32,579 nucleotides of DNA from contig NZ_WHPN01000100.1 of the NCBI RefSeq assembly GCF_009735685.1, forward strand, positions 1 to 32,579, in the 5' to 3' direction. Position 1 is the stretch's first letter. Each line of letters begins with the position of its first letter. The stretch comes from Streptomyces lycii. Its GTDB lineage: Bacteria > Actinomycetota > Actinomycetes > Streptomycetales > Streptomycetaceae. This document shows, piece by piece, positions 8,465 to 16,519 of this stretch. The notes under the pieces are model-generated. The model was not told where the DNA came from, ran no database searches, and saw nothing but the letters and a program-made list of their open reading frames with translations. A program made the translations under genes and the position numbers.

Positions 8465-8842
8465 TCAGTCCGTGGCGTAGGCGGCGCGCAGCGCGTCCTC
8501 GGCCGCTGCCAGGGCCGCGGCCCGGTCCAGACCGAGGCGCCGCACCCGCTGGGCGTACGTCTGCGCGGCCGCGGCGGCTTCGCGTTCGGCGCCCTCCCCG
8601 GCGGCGGCGACGAACGTGCCGTTGCGGCCCCGGGTCTCGACGACCCCGTCGGCTTCCAGGGCGCGATAGGCCTTGGCGACCGTGTTGGCGGCCAGGCCCA
8701 GTTGTTCCGCGAGCCCGCGCACGGTCGGCAGCTTGTAGCCGACCGGGAGCTCCCCCGACCGGGCCTGCTCGGCGATGTGGCCACGCACCTGCTCGTACGG
8801 CGCCTCGGCGGAGCCGGGGTCGACGCTGACCTTCAAGCTCAC
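8465..8842 (-). CDS. GntR-family regulator, YtrA-like short form
   Basis: The 125-residue protein has an N-terminal winged helix-turn-helix of GntR type (about 10-78: PYEQVRGHIAEQARSGELPVG, KLPTVRGLAEQLGLAANTVA, GVVETRGRNGTFVA) and only a short helical tail of about 45 residues. This is the layout of the YtrA subfamily, which has no large ligand-binding domain. GTG at 8840-8842 was chosen over longer frames because GAGGAG (8851-8856) sits 8 bases upstream. YtrA-type regulators usually sit in an operon with an ABC exporter; here no transporter is adjacent. It is divergent from the XRE gene and may share the intergenic control region. Confidence 0.9.
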   Translation of the reverse strand: MSLKVSVDPGSAEAPYEQVRGHIAEQARSGELPVGYKLPTVRGLAEQLGLAANTVAKAYRALEADGVVETRGRNGTFVAAAGEGAEREAAAAAQTYAQRVRRLGLDRAAALAAAEDALRAAYATD

Positions 8843-8975
8843 GGGTGGTTCTCCTCGCGGGGGGTCGCTGGTTCCGGGCCTCCCATTGTGGGCCACGACG
8901 GGGCCGCGCACCCGCCGCGCCGGGGCCCGGCCTCCGGCCTGGCCCGGACTCCCGGTGCGCGCCTCACGGAAGCCA

Positions 8976-8997
8976 ATACTTATACCGGTATTAGTAT
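8976..8997. promoter_or_regulatory. 22-bp AT-rich palindromic operator upstream of the XRE gene
   Basis: A 22-base palindrome, perfect except for one T:T pair, is centred on ATACCGGTAT with outer arms ATACT and AGTAT. It is strikingly AT-rich for this genome. Its right end contains TAGTAT (8992-8997), a good minus-10 box placed so that transcription would begin at about 9003-9005, the A of the XRE start codon. The best reading is an autoregulatory operator over the core promoter of a leaderless gene; it may also act on the divergent GntR gene. Confidence 0.7.
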
Positions 8998-9004
8998 CAC
9001 AGGC

Positions 9005-9280
9005 ATGGTGCGAACCCCTTTGACCCCGTGGGAGCGTGAACGCGGTGAACGCTTCGGCGCGCTGCTGCGCGAGGCGCGCGGCGACCGGAGCATGGTGGAG
9101 GTCGCCGCGGCGGCCGGGGTCTCCGCGGAGACCCTGCGCAAGATCGAGACCGGCCGGGCCCCGACCCCGGCCTTCTTCACCGTGGCGGCGCTGTCGGCGG
9201 CGCTCGGGGTGTCCCTGGACGAACTGGCCGCGGCCTGCGCCGGGACCGGGGACGAGGACGCGCCGCCACTGACCGCGTGA
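9005..9280 (+). CDS. Small XRE-family helix-turn-helix regulator
   Basis: The 91-residue protein is essentially one HTH_XRE (Cro/CI-like) domain: ERFGALLREARGDRSMVEVA, then AAGVSAETLRKIETGRAPTP with the recognition helix, then TVAALSAALGVSLDELAAA. No sensory domain follows. ATG 9005 has no Shine-Dalgarno sequence (only CACAGGC before it), while a minus-10-like TAGTAT ends 7 bases upstream, so the mRNA may be leaderless. The 22-bp palindrome upstream fits autoregulation. Targets unknown. Confidence 0.88.
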   Translation: MVRTPLTPWERERGERFGALLREARGDRSMVEVAAAAGVSAETLRKIETGRAPTPAFFTVAALSAALGVSLDELAAACAGTGDEDAPPLTA

Positions 9281-9685
9281 CCCGGGCGCCGAGCGCTTCG
9301 CGGCCGCACAGCCGAGCGCTTCGCGGCCGCACAGCCGAGCGCTTCGCGGCCGTACACGGGAGTCCTCTCCGGGCCGAGCCCCGAGCCCGGGGCACCCCTG
9401 GCCGCGGGAGCGGGAACGCGCACGGACACGCGCACTCGCACGGGGGCACGCGCGGCTCCCCTGGCACCGGGCCGGCGGGCCCGGTCCGTAACGCCCGCGC
9501 ACGCGCGGACGCGGAGACGGGTTCCCCTCCCGTCAGCGGCCGTGACGCCGCCCCGGCGCACCCGCACGCGCGGACCCGGGATCCCGCGGCGGCCGGTGAA
9601 CCCGGGCGGCCCGGGCGAACCGCGGAACTCCCGGGAGGCGGGCCGCCCGACGCCGGGCACGCGCACCCGCGCCGCCGAAGTCGCT
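9281..9685. other. Intergenic region with tandem repeats, no credible gene
   Basis: This 405-base stretch separates the convergent XRE and methyltransferase-Nudix genes. It begins with three 23-bp repeats, then becomes low-complexity GC-rich sequence with alternating CGCAC/GCACG runs around 9418-9460. Open frames here have no recognisable domain and look like composition artefacts. Confidence 0.65.
9288..9356. repeat. 23-bp tandem repeat, three copies
   Basis: Units at 9288-9310, 9311-9333 and 9334-9356 are identical except for one C-to-T change near the end of the third. Each contains the core GAGCGCTTCGCG followed by the palindrome GCGGCCGC, and can fold into a short hairpin (GCG-CTT-CGC with outer GCC/GGC pairs). 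The same 12-base core occurs once more at 6338-6349. They may serve as a transcription terminator or a protein-binding array; this is unproven. Confidence 0.85.
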
Positions 9686-10855
9686 TCAGCCGGCCGCCGG
9701 TTCGGTGACCGGCAGCGGGACACCGCGGGCCGGGCCCGTCGGGTCGTGCGCGATCGAGTCGTCCGGGTGGTGCCGGTGGAGCACGAAGCGGTCACCCGCC
9801 CGGTAGGCGTCGAGGCCGGCCCGGCAGTACGCCACCATGTCGTCGGGCAGCGCGTCCAGCGGAAACCAGCCGATCTCCGAGCACTTGGCCGGCTCGGCGT
9901 TCACCGGCTCGCCGCCCGCGCCGTACCGCGCCTCGAAGAACCAGCCGATCCGCGGCGCGCCCCGCGGCCCCTGGTGCTGCATGACCAGGGCGACGCGCAG
10001 GTCCCCGGGAGCGAGGTCCAGGCCGGTCTCCTCGCGGGCCTCCCGGATCATCGCCTCGCGCACGTCCTCGCCGTCCTCGGCGTGCCCGGACGGGGCGTGC
10101 AGCAGGCCGTCGGCATAACCGGTGTCGCGGCGGCGGGCGAGCAGCACCTCCTCGCCCCGGCGCAGGATCAGATGGACGTCGACGACCTCCGTGTGCCGCC
10201 GGGGCGGTGCCAGGTGCGCCACCAGGGCGTACCGCTCGTCGGTGACGGCCCGGCCCCACAGGCCCGGGTCGCCGGAGAGCCGTTCGACCCGGACACGGTC
10301 GGCCAGCGGTGCCACGGCTTCCTCGGCCCGGCGCGCCGGAAGCCCGGCCGGGGAGACCTCGCCCCAGACGCCCTCGACCAGGACCAGCCGCCCGCCCGGG
10401 CGGAGCAGTCCCGCCCAGTGCCGCAGCACGGCGGCCGGATCGGGCAGCAGCCACAGCACATGGCGGGCCAGCACCACGTCGAACCGCCGCTCACCGACGG
10501 GCGGCCGCGCGGCGTCGCCGGTCAGCACCTCCGCGCCGGTCCCGGCCAGCTTCGCGCGCGCCCGTTCCGCCATCCGTGGCGACATGTCGACCCCGGTCAC
10601 CCGGTGGCCCGCCTCGGCGGCGAGCAGGGCGAGGCTGCCCGTGCCGCAGCCGAGGTCGAGGACGTCGGACGGCTCGCCGGGCAGCCAGTCGGCCAGCCGC
10701 CCGGCCCAGGCCGCCCGTACGGCCGGGTCACGCAGCCCGTGGTCGGGCTCCTCGTCGAAGGACGGCGCGGCGGCGTCCCAGTACCCGGCCTCGGCGGCGG
10801 GGGGCGTCTCTGTGGTGGTCGGTGGGTCGGCGGGCACGGCACTCTCATCGCTCAC
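9686..10855 (-). CDS. SAM-dependent methyltransferase-Nudix hydrolase fusion
   Basis: The 389-residue protein joins two enzymes. Residues about 40-215 are a class I methyltransferase: SAM-binding motif VLDLGCGTGSLALLA (65-79), acidic GVDMSPRM and LLRPGGRLVLVEG. Residues about 222-370 are a Nudix hydrolase with a complete Nudix box from Gly257 to Leu279 (GHAEDGE, then REAREETGL), all key Gly and Glu residues present. GTG at 10853-10855 is preceded by GAAGG at 7 bases, which decides the start over longer frames. Such fusions are known in actinomycetes but I know of no characterised one. A substrate shared between a nucleotide-diphosphate pool and a methyl acceptor is conceivable. It lies downstream of the tct operon on the same strand with a 249-base gap, so it is probably a separate transcript. 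Confidence 0.9.
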   Translation of the reverse strand: MSDESAVPADPPTTTETPPAAEAGYWDAAAPSFDEEPDHGLRDPAVRAAWAGRLADWLPGEPSDVLDLGCGTGSLALLAAEAGHRVTGVDMSPRMAERARAKLAGTGAEVLTGDAARPPVGERRFDVVLARHVLWLLPDPAAVLRHWAGLLRPGGRLVLVEGVWGEVSPAGLPARRAEEAVAPLADRVRVERLSGDPGLWGRAVTDERYALVAHLAPPRRHTEVVDVHLILRRGEEVLLARRRDTGYADGLLHAPSGHAEDGEDVREAMIREAREETGLDLAPGDLRVALVMQHQGPRGAPRIGWFFEARYGAGGEPVNAEPAKCSEIGWFPLDALPDDMVAYCRAGLDAYRAGDRFVLHRHHPDDSIAHDPTGPARGVPLPVTEPAAG

Positions 10856-11062
10856 GGAACGACCTTCGCAGCCACCACTGACAACCGGCCCGCCCGGCTG
10901 TCCCGGCACCGGCCCTTCCGCCACCGGGGCGCCCCGGCACCGGCCGTCCGGCACCGGCCGTCCGGCTCCCGGCACGTTCGGTCGGCGCCGGGGCGGCCGG
11001 GCGGACGGGGCCGGGACTCGGCCCCGTCGCGGTGCCACGGGGCCACCCCGCGACAGCGACAG

Positions 11063-11093
11063 GGCCGGGGGCCACGGCTGACCGGCCCCGGCC
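11063..11093 (-). terminator. Candidate terminator of the tct operon
   Basis: GGCCGGGGGCC (11063-11073) and GGCCCCGGCC (11084-11093) form a 10-base stem with one bulged G and a 10-base loop, just beyond the stop codon of tctA. There is no T-tract. The call rests on position and symmetry. Confidence 0.45.
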
Positions 11094-11104
11094 CCGGCCC
11101 CGGG

Positions 11105-12619
11105 TCAGTCCGCCGTGGTCCCGGACCGGTCCGCCGTGCGCCCGCGGACGAGCAGCCGCTTCAGCCAGGGCCAGGCCAGGATCAGCGCGATGACCGCGTA
11201 CACCGTCACCGAGAACGGGGTGTTGACCAGGCCGGTGACACTGCCGTCGCTCAGCTGGAGCGCGCGCCGCAGCTGCTGTTCCGCGGCCGGGCCGAGGATG
11301 ACTCCGATCATCGCAGGCAGCACCGGCAGCCCGTACCGCCGCATGCACAGCCCCACCAGGCCGATGATCAGCAGCAGCACCAGGTCCAGTGCCTCGCCGC
11401 CGACCGCGTACGCGCCGACCGCGGCGAAGAACAGGATGCCCGCGTAGAGGTACGGCCGCGGGATGCGCAGCAGCTTCGCCCAGACGGGGGCCAGCGGCAG
11501 GTTCAGCACCAGCAGCAGCACCATGCCGACGAACAGCGAGGCGATGAGGCCCCAGACGAGTTCCGGTTCGTGGTCGAACAGCAGCGGGCCGGGCTGGATG
11601 CCGTACTGCTGGAAGGCGGCCAGCATCACCGCGGCGACCGCGGTGGTGGGCAGGCCCAGCGTGAGCAGCGAGACCAGGGTGCCCGCGGCGGACGCGGAGG
11701 CCGCCGACTCCGGGCCCGCGACGCCCTCGACGGCGCCCTTGCCCCACTCGTCCTGGTGCTTGGACAGCCGCTTCTCCGTGACGTACGACAGGAAGGTCGG
11801 GATCTCCGCGCCGCCGGCCGGGATCGCGCCGAACGGGAAGCCGATCAGCGGGCCGCGCAGCCAGGGCTTCCAGGTGCGGCGCAGCTCGGCGCGGCCGAGC
11901 CAGGGCCGGCCCACGGGAATGGGCTTGGCCCCGCCCCGGCGCAGATGGGCGGCGACCCACAGGGCCTCGCCGATGGCGAAGAGCCCGACGGCGACGATGA
12001 CGACGTCGATGCCGTCGGCCAGTTGCAGCGAGCCGAACGTCAGCCGCTGCTGCCCGGTCATCGCGTCCAGCCCGACCAGCCCGATCGTGAGGCCGATGAG
12101 CAGCGAGGCGAAGCCGCGGACGCGGGAGCTGCCGAGCACGGAGGTCACGGCGATGAATGCCAGCACCATGATGGCGAAGTAGTCGGGCGCGCCGATGTCC
12201 ACGGCCAGCGCGGCGACGGTCGGGGCGAGGGCGACCAGCGCGATCGTGCCGATCATGCCGCCCGCGAAGTGTCCGGCGGCGGCCGCCGCGAGGGCCTGCG
12301 CGCCGCGACCGGAGCGGGCCATGGGGTGGCCCTCGATGGCGGCGACGACGGCCGCGGTCTCGCCGGGGGTGTTGAGCAGGATGGAGGTGGTCGAGCCGCC
12401 GAACATGCCGCCGTAGTAGATGCCGGCGAACATGATGAACGCGGCGGTCGGGTCCAGCCCGTAGGTGACGGGCAGCAGCAGCGCCACGGCCATCGCCGGG
12501 CCGATTCCCGGCAGGACGCCGATGGCGGTGCCCAGCAGGACACCGACGGCGGCCCACAGCAGGTTGAGCGGTGTCAGTGCCGTACCGAAGCCGTCGAGGA
12601 GGGAGTTGAGGCTCTCCAT
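11105..12619 (-). CDS. tctA: Tripartite tricarboxylate transporter large permease TctA
   Basis: The 504-residue integral membrane protein is of normal length for TctA and has about 11-12 hydrophobic segments. It carries the family's signature region near the N-terminus, [11 protein letters not shown] (34-44) followed by [20 protein letters not shown] (68-87), and the second-half repeat around [21 protein letters not shown]. It forms the membrane channel of a secondary, ion-driven carboxylate importer together with TctB and the periplasmic-type TctC. Its ATG lies one base beyond the tctB stop, so translation is probably coupled. Citrate is the classical substrate; terephthalate and other carboxylates are known for relatives, so the substrate is open. 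Confidence 0.95.
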   Translation of the reverse strand: MESLNSLLDGFGTALTPLNLLWAAVGVLLGTAIGVLPGIGPAMAVALLLPVTYGLDPTAAFIMFAGIYYGGMFGGSTTSILLNTPGETAAVVAAIEGHPMARSGRGAQALAAAAAGHFAGGMIGTIALVALAPTVAALAVDIGAPDYFAIMVLAFIAVTSVLGSSRVRGFASLLIGLTIGLVGLDAMTGQQRLTFGSLQLADGIDVVIVAVGLFAIGEALWVAAHLRRGGAKPIPVGRPWLGRAELRRTWKPWLRGPLIGFPFGAIPAGGAEIPTFLSYVTEKRLSKHQDEWGKGAVEGVAGPESAASASAAGTLVSLLTLGLPTTAVAAVMLAAFQQYGIQPGPLLFDHEPELVWGLIASLFVGMVLLLVLNLPLAPVWAKLLRIPRPYLYAGILFFAAVGAYAVGGEALDLVLLLIIGLVGLCMRRYGLPVLPAMIGVILGPAAEQQLRRALQLSDGSVTGLVNTPFSVTVYAVIALILAWPWLKRLLVRGRTADRSGTTAD

Positions 12620-12620
12620 G

Positions 12621-13271
12621 TCACAGCACCCCCATCAGCGGGCCGCCGGGCAGCGGTACGCCCAGCAGGTTGTTGAAGACCAGGAACGTCACGACCGACA
12701 GCGCGGCGGCGATCAGCGGGTCGCGGGCGGGGTTGCGGCTGCCGAGGGCGTAGGCGGATCCCCAGAACAGCAGGGCTCCGGAGACCGGGAAGCCGAGGGG
12801 CTCGATGAGCACGGCGTTGCCGAGGAACACCCCGGCGAGCAGCAGCACCGTGCGCCAGTCGCCGGGCGCCGTCAGGTCGATGTCCTCGCCGCCCTCCGCC
12901 TCGCCGCGGCCGCCGCGCAGCACGTCGACGGCGAGCGCCACGGCGACCAGCAGCAGCGCGCCGCCGACGATCACGGGGACGGTGGCCGGTCCGACCGGGC
13001 CGCGCTGGGTGAAGGCGTCGGCCATGGTGAGGGCGTCGGTGAGGACGAGGACGCCGAGGACCAGGAGCAGCAGGCAGACGCCGAGTTCCGAGCGGCCGCG
13101 CAGCAGTTCGCGGGGCGTGCGCCCGCCGGGGGCGTTCTTGCCGGGGGCGGGCCCGCCGGGGACGTCGGCTCCGTTACCGCCGTTCCCGCCGTTCCCGCTG
13201 CTTGCTCCGCTGCCGCTGCTCCCGCCGCTTTCACCAAGCTCAACGGAAGTGTTCTTCTCGTCGTCCGTCAC
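12621..13271 (-). CDS. tctB: Tripartite tricarboxylate transporter small permease TctB
   Basis: The 216-residue protein has an unusually long Gly/Ser/Pro-rich hydrophilic N-terminus (about 1-55, including [20 protein letters not shown]). About four membrane helices follow, as expected for TctB ([60 protein letters not shown], and a last hairpin). The GTG start overlaps the tctC stop by four bases (GTGA), so the genes are translationally coupled. It would be the small membrane subunit pairing with TctA. Confidence 0.92.
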   Translation of the reverse strand: MTDDEKNTSVELGESGGSSGSGASSGNGGNGGNGADVPGGPAPGKNAPGGRTPRELLRGRSELGVCLLLLVLGVLVLTDALTMADAFTQRGPVGPATVPVIVGGALLLVAVALAVDVLRGGRGEAEGGEDIDLTAPGDWRTVLLLAGVFLGNAVLIEPLGFPVSGALLFWGSAYALGSRNPARDPLIAAALSVVTFLVFNNLLGVPLPGGPLMGVL

Positions 13272-14260
13272 AGTCCCAGCTCCTTCAGGACGGTGTCGAC
13301 ACGCTCGTCCTGCTGCTTCAGGAAGCGGCCGAACCTGTCACCGGTCAGGAAGGCGTCGGTCCAGCCGTTGCGGTCGACGGCCTCCTTCCACTGCTCGGAG
13401 TCGTGCAGCCGGGTGAAGAGGCCGATCAGCTTCTGCCGTTCGGTGTCGGTGAGCCCGGGCGGCGCGACGATGCCGCGCCAGTTGGTGAACTCGGTGTCGA
13501 CGCCCTCCTCCTTGAGGGTCGGGGCGTCCAGGCCCTCGACGCGCTCCGGTCCGGTGACGGCCAGCACGCGCAGCTCACCGGCCTTGATCTGCTCCAGGTA
13601 CTCCCCCACGCCGGAGACGCCGAAGGCAACCTTGCCGCCGAGCACCGAGGCGAGCAGTTCGCCGCCGCCGTCGAAGGGCACGTAGTTCACGGACTTCGGG
13701 GTGATGCCGGCGGCCTCGGCCATCAGCATGGGCGCGAGGTGGTCGGGGCCGCCGGGCGAGGAGCCGCCGCCGACCGGGAGTTTCGCCGGGTTCTTCTTCC
13801 AGTCGGCCAGCAGCTGGCCGAAGTCCCGGTAGGGCGAGTCCTTGGCGACCACGACGATGTCCGGTTCCTCGGTGAGCCGGGCGATCGGGGTCGTGTCGGC
13901 CAGCGTGGACGGAGCGTGGTTGGTGTGCACGGCTCCGACGACGCCCAGGCCCATGGACATGGCGAGCTTGCCGTTGCCGCGTTCGTTCACCAGCCGGCTG
14001 AGGCCCACGGTGCCGCCCGCGCCGGGCAGGTTGAAGACCTCGACGTTACGGTTGAGCTCGGCGTCCTCGACGGTCTTCGCCGCGGTACGGGCGGTGATGT
14101 CGTAACCACCGCCGGGCGTGTTGGGCACCATGAAGCGCAGGCCGGGGATCTGTGTACCGCCGCCCGCGCCGCTGCCCGCGGTGAGCAGCGGGGGGACGAT
14201 CAGCACGAGCAGGGCCGCGCCGAGGATGGCGAGGGGGGTGCGCAGAGGCACGGGTGACAC
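13268..14260 (-). CDS. tctC: Tripartite tricarboxylate transporter substrate-binding protein TctC
   Basis: The 330-residue extracytoplasmic solute receptor belongs to the Bug/TctC family. An N-terminal hydrophobic segment (about 8-28) is a signal sequence or membrane anchor without a Cys lipobox. The mature part opens with RFMVPNTPGGGYDITARTAAK, the typical PGG ligand loop, and continues with the second conserved loop around KLPVGGGSSPGGPDHLAPMLM. It delivers a carboxylate to TctAB. It is the first gene of the operon. GTG 14260 is taken; GTG at 14249-14251 has the better ribosome-binding spacing (AGGCGG, 7 bases) and would shorten the protein by three residues. Confidence 0.94.
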   Translation of the reverse strand: MSPVPLRTPLAILGAALLVLIVPPLLTAGSGAGGGTQIPGLRFMVPNTPGGGYDITARTAAKTVEDAELNRNVEVFNLPGAGGTVGLSRLVNERGNGKLAMSMGLGVVGAVHTNHAPSTLADTTPIARLTEEPDIVVVAKDSPYRDFGQLLADWKKNPAKLPVGGGSSPGGPDHLAPMLMAEAAGITPKSVNYVPFDGGGELLASVLGGKVAFGVSGVGEYLEQIKAGELRVLAVTGPERVEGLDAPTLKEEGVDTEFTNWRGIVAPPGLTDTERQKLIGLFTRLHDSEQWKEAVDRNGWTDAFLTGDRFGRFLKQQDERVDTVLKELGL

Positions 14261-14285
14261 CGCCTAATCCTTGTTTCACCAGCGA

Positions 14286-14394
14286 TTCGTACGAGCCGCG
14301 GGGGAGGAAACGTGAAGCGCGCCACATGTTGCCTCCGGGTTAACCTGCCGTCTCCCTTCCGGTATTAAGGGACCTTGTGTTCGTAGAGTTCGTA
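14286..14394. promoter_or_regulatory. Three TTCGTA half-sites in the tctC/response-regulator gap
   Basis: TTCGTA occurs at 14286-14291 (inside the 8-base palindrome TCGTACGA), 14380-14385 and 14389-14394; the last two form a 9-base direct repeat. They flank both divergent start regions and are candidate binding sites for the adjacent response regulator. The motif is short and chance is possible. Confidence 0.35.
14340..14368 (+). promoter_or_regulatory. Candidate promoter of the response regulator gene
   Basis: TTAACC (14340-14345) and TATTAA (14363-14368) are separated by 17 bases, a reasonable vegetative sigma-factor promoter. It would start transcription near 14375, about 34 bases before the start codon. 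A strong AGGGAGA ribosome site lies at 14394-14400. Confidence 0.5.
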
Positions 14395-14408
14395 GGGAGA
14401 GCGGCGCG

Positions 14409-15089
14409 ATGACCGAGGCCAGGGTGCTGGTCGTCGACGACGACTTCATGGTCGCGAGGCTGCACAGCCGTTATGTGGCCGCGACGGACGGCTTCACCGT
14501 GGCCGGGGTGGCGCACACCGGCGCGGAGGCGCTGCGCGTCGCGGAGCGGGTGCGGCCGGACGTGGTGCTGCTGGACGTGTACCTGCCCGACATGGACGGC
14601 GTCAGCGTGCTCCGTGAGCTGCGCAGGGCGGAGGACCGGCCGCCGGTCGACGCGCTGTTCATCACCGCGGCGCGGGACGCGCACATCGTCCGGGCGGCGC
14701 TGCGGGCCGGGGCGCTGCACTACCTCATCAAGCCCTTCTCCCAGGAGGCCCTGCGGGAGCAGCTGCGGCATGTGGCGTCCCTCCGGTCGCGGCTCGACAG
14801 CCTGGGCGAGGCCAGCCAGGAGGACGTGGACCGGATCTTCGGTGCCCGGCCGCCCGGTTCCAGAGAACTGCCCAAAGGGCTGGCGAGCCACACGGCGGAG
14901 CTGGTGGAGCGCACCCTCCGGGAGCACGCGGACGGGTTGTCCGCGACGGAGTGCGCCGAGGCGGGCGCGCTGTCCCGGGTGAGCGCCCGGCGTTATCTGG
15001 AGTATTTCGCCGGGACGGGGCGGGCCGAGGTCCGGCTGCGGTACGGCACGACGGGGCGCCCGGAGCGGCGTTACCGCTGGATCGCCTGA
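14409..15089 (+). CDS. CitB/DcuR-type response regulator, probable tct regulator
   Basis: The 226-residue protein has an N-terminal receiver domain (about 4-120): acidic residues Asp10-Asp12, phospho-acceptor Asp56 in LLDVYLPD, Thr86 and Lys108 in YLIKPF. A C-terminal helix-turn-helix of the CitB/DcuR kind follows (about 155-226: GLSATECAEAGALSRVSARRYLEYF, and RYRWIA at the end). Such regulators normally work with a CitA/DcuS sensor kinase encoded next door and control carboxylate uptake. Divergence from tctCBA supports that target. No histidine kinase is present: the next gene is convergent and overlaps the 3' end by 19 bases. AGGGAGA with an 8-base spacer fixes the start. Confidence 0.92.
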   Translation: MTEARVLVVDDDFMVARLHSRYVAATDGFTVAGVAHTGAEALRVAERVRPDVVLLDVYLPDMDGVSVLRELRRAEDRPPVDALFITAARDAHIVRAALRAGALHYLIKPFSQEALREQLRHVASLRSRLDSLGEASQEDVDRIFGARPPGSRELPKGLASHTAELVERTLREHADGLSATECAEAGALSRVSARRYLEYFAGTGRAEVRLRYGTTGRPERRYRWIA

Positions 15090-16486
15090 CCCTCCCGGCG
15101 CGCGGTCCGCCCCGCGGTGCCGGGGAGCGCCGCGGGCCCGAGGTCCAGCTCGTCGGTGCGGACCGCTGCGCCCGTCTCCAGGGACCGGTTGCCCGCCAGC
15201 CCGACGACGACCGACCGCACCCCGTCCTGCCAGGACGCCGCGCGCCCGAGCGGGTCCCGCCACTCGGGCGGCCCGGCGGCCCCGGCGAACAGGTCGCGCA
15301 GCAGCACCGCGTCGCCGCCGCCGTGCCCGCCCTCCCCCTCCGGTACGGGCACTTCGCGGGCGGACTCGAAATGGCGCTGGACGGTGAGCCGCTCGCTCAC
15401 GGGACGCCGGTCGTCACCGGTGACGAGGTCGGGGCGGGCGCTCGGGTCGGTGATCACGTGGCCGGTGTCGTCCGTGGTGACCGAGCCGCGCTCGACGACG
15501 GTCAGCTCGGCCCGGCCGCGGGTGCCGTTGACGCCGACGGTGTAGCCCTCCCAGGGGGCGTGCGCGTTGAGGGAGTACGCCATGGAGGCGCCCGAGGCGT
15601 AGTCGACGACGAGGGAGAGGTTGTCCTCGATGGTGATGCCCGGGTCGAAGACGTCCCTGTCGCGCCGGTACCCGTCGAAGTGCTCCTGGTCCAGGTAGAG
15701 GGCCTTGTGGAGCGGGTCCTGGCGCAGGTCCAGGCTGAACGCGTCGCGCAGCGGGGAGTCGGTGGTGCCGCGCTCCGGGCGCGGGCCCGAGCCCCGGCGG
15801 GCGGCCGCCTCGGACCCGTAGAACCGCAGGCCGCCGCTGGCGAAGACGCGGACGGGTGTGTCGTCCAGCCACCAGTTCACCAGGTCGAAGTGGTGGGAGG
15901 ACTTGTGGACGAGCAGTCCGCCGGAGGTCTCCTTGTCCCGGTGCCAGCGGCGGAAGTAGTCGGCGCCGTGGGCGGTGTCCAGCAGCCACTCGAAGTGCAC
16001 CGACGTGACGTCGCCGATCTCGCCGGAGGCGATGACCTCCTTGAGGGCGGCGTTGCGGGGCGCGTAGCGGTAGTTGAAGGTGACGGTGACCCGCCGTCCG
16101 GTGCGCCGCACGGCGTCGGCGATCCGCCGCACCCCGCTCTCGCTCGTGGTCAGCGGCTTCTCCACGATGGCGTCGGCGCCTCCCTCCAGGGCCGCTTCGA
16201 CGACGTCCGCGTGGGTCGCGTCGGGCGTGGTCACGACGACCCGGTCGATCGCGTGGCGGCGTACGGCGTCGGCCACCTCGCCGGGGGCGAAGCGGACGGG
16301 CGCGGGGGCACCGGCCGCCCGCAGCCACCGCTCGTGTACGTCGAGCCGGCCGGGGTTGGTGTCGGTCCAGGCGGCCAGTTCCGCGACCCGGGCGTGCGGC
16401 CCGGTGATGGCCTCGGCGTACATCCGGGCGCGCGAGCCGGTCCCGACCAGGGCGTAGCGCAGCGGTGCCGGGGAGGGGTGGTGCAT
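15071..16486 (-). CDS. Gfo/Idh/MocA family oxidoreductase
   Basis: The 471-residue cytoplasmic NAD(P)-dependent dehydrogenase probably acts on a sugar or sugar derivative. It has an N-terminal Rossmann fold with YALVGTGSRARM (11-22), the conserved EKP triplet (109-111) and a FNYRYAPRNAALKEVI segment. A catalytic-type signature SGGLLVHKSSHHFDLVNWW (Lys195, His199/His200, Asp201) sits in the C-terminal alpha/beta domain. It is longer than the usual 330-390 residues because of a C-terminal extension. It is the third gene of the minus-strand transporter operon, 33 bases after the second permease gene, with AAGGGA before the ATG. It likely oxidises or epimerises the imported sugar. Its 3' end overlaps the convergent response regulator gene. 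Confidence 0.9.
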   Translation of the reverse strand: MHHPSPAPLRYALVGTGSRARMYAEAITGPHARVAELAAWTDTNPGRLDVHERWLRAAGAPAPVRFAPGEVADAVRRHAIDRVVVTTPDATHADVVEAALEGGADAIVEKPLTTSESGVRRIADAVRRTGRRVTVTFNYRYAPRNAALKEVIASGEIGDVTSVHFEWLLDTAHGADYFRRWHRDKETSGGLLVHKSSHHFDLVNWWLDDTPVRVFASGGLRFYGSEAAARRGSGPRPERGTTDSPLRDAFSLDLRQDPLHKALYLDQEHFDGYRRDRDVFDPGITIEDNLSLVVDYASGASMAYSLNAHAPWEGYTVGVNGTRGRAELTVVERGSVTTDDTGHVITDPSARPDLVTGDDRRPVSERLTVQRHFESAREVPVPEGEGGHGGGDAVLLRDLFAGAAGPPEWRDPLGRAASWQDGVRSVVVGLAGNRSLETGAAVRTDELDLGPAALPGTAGRTARREGQAIQR

Positions 16487-16519
16487 CGGGGTCCCTTCAC
16501 GGAAGGAGTCGGGCGGGTG

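Noticed and set aside
9288..9356. Possible CRISPR array
   Set aside because: Repeats are directly adjacent with no spacers, and no cas genes are nearby.
9542..12676. Plus-strand open frame of 1044 codons
   Set aside because: It is antisense to the methyltransferase-Nudix and tct genes and has low-complexity composition with no domain.
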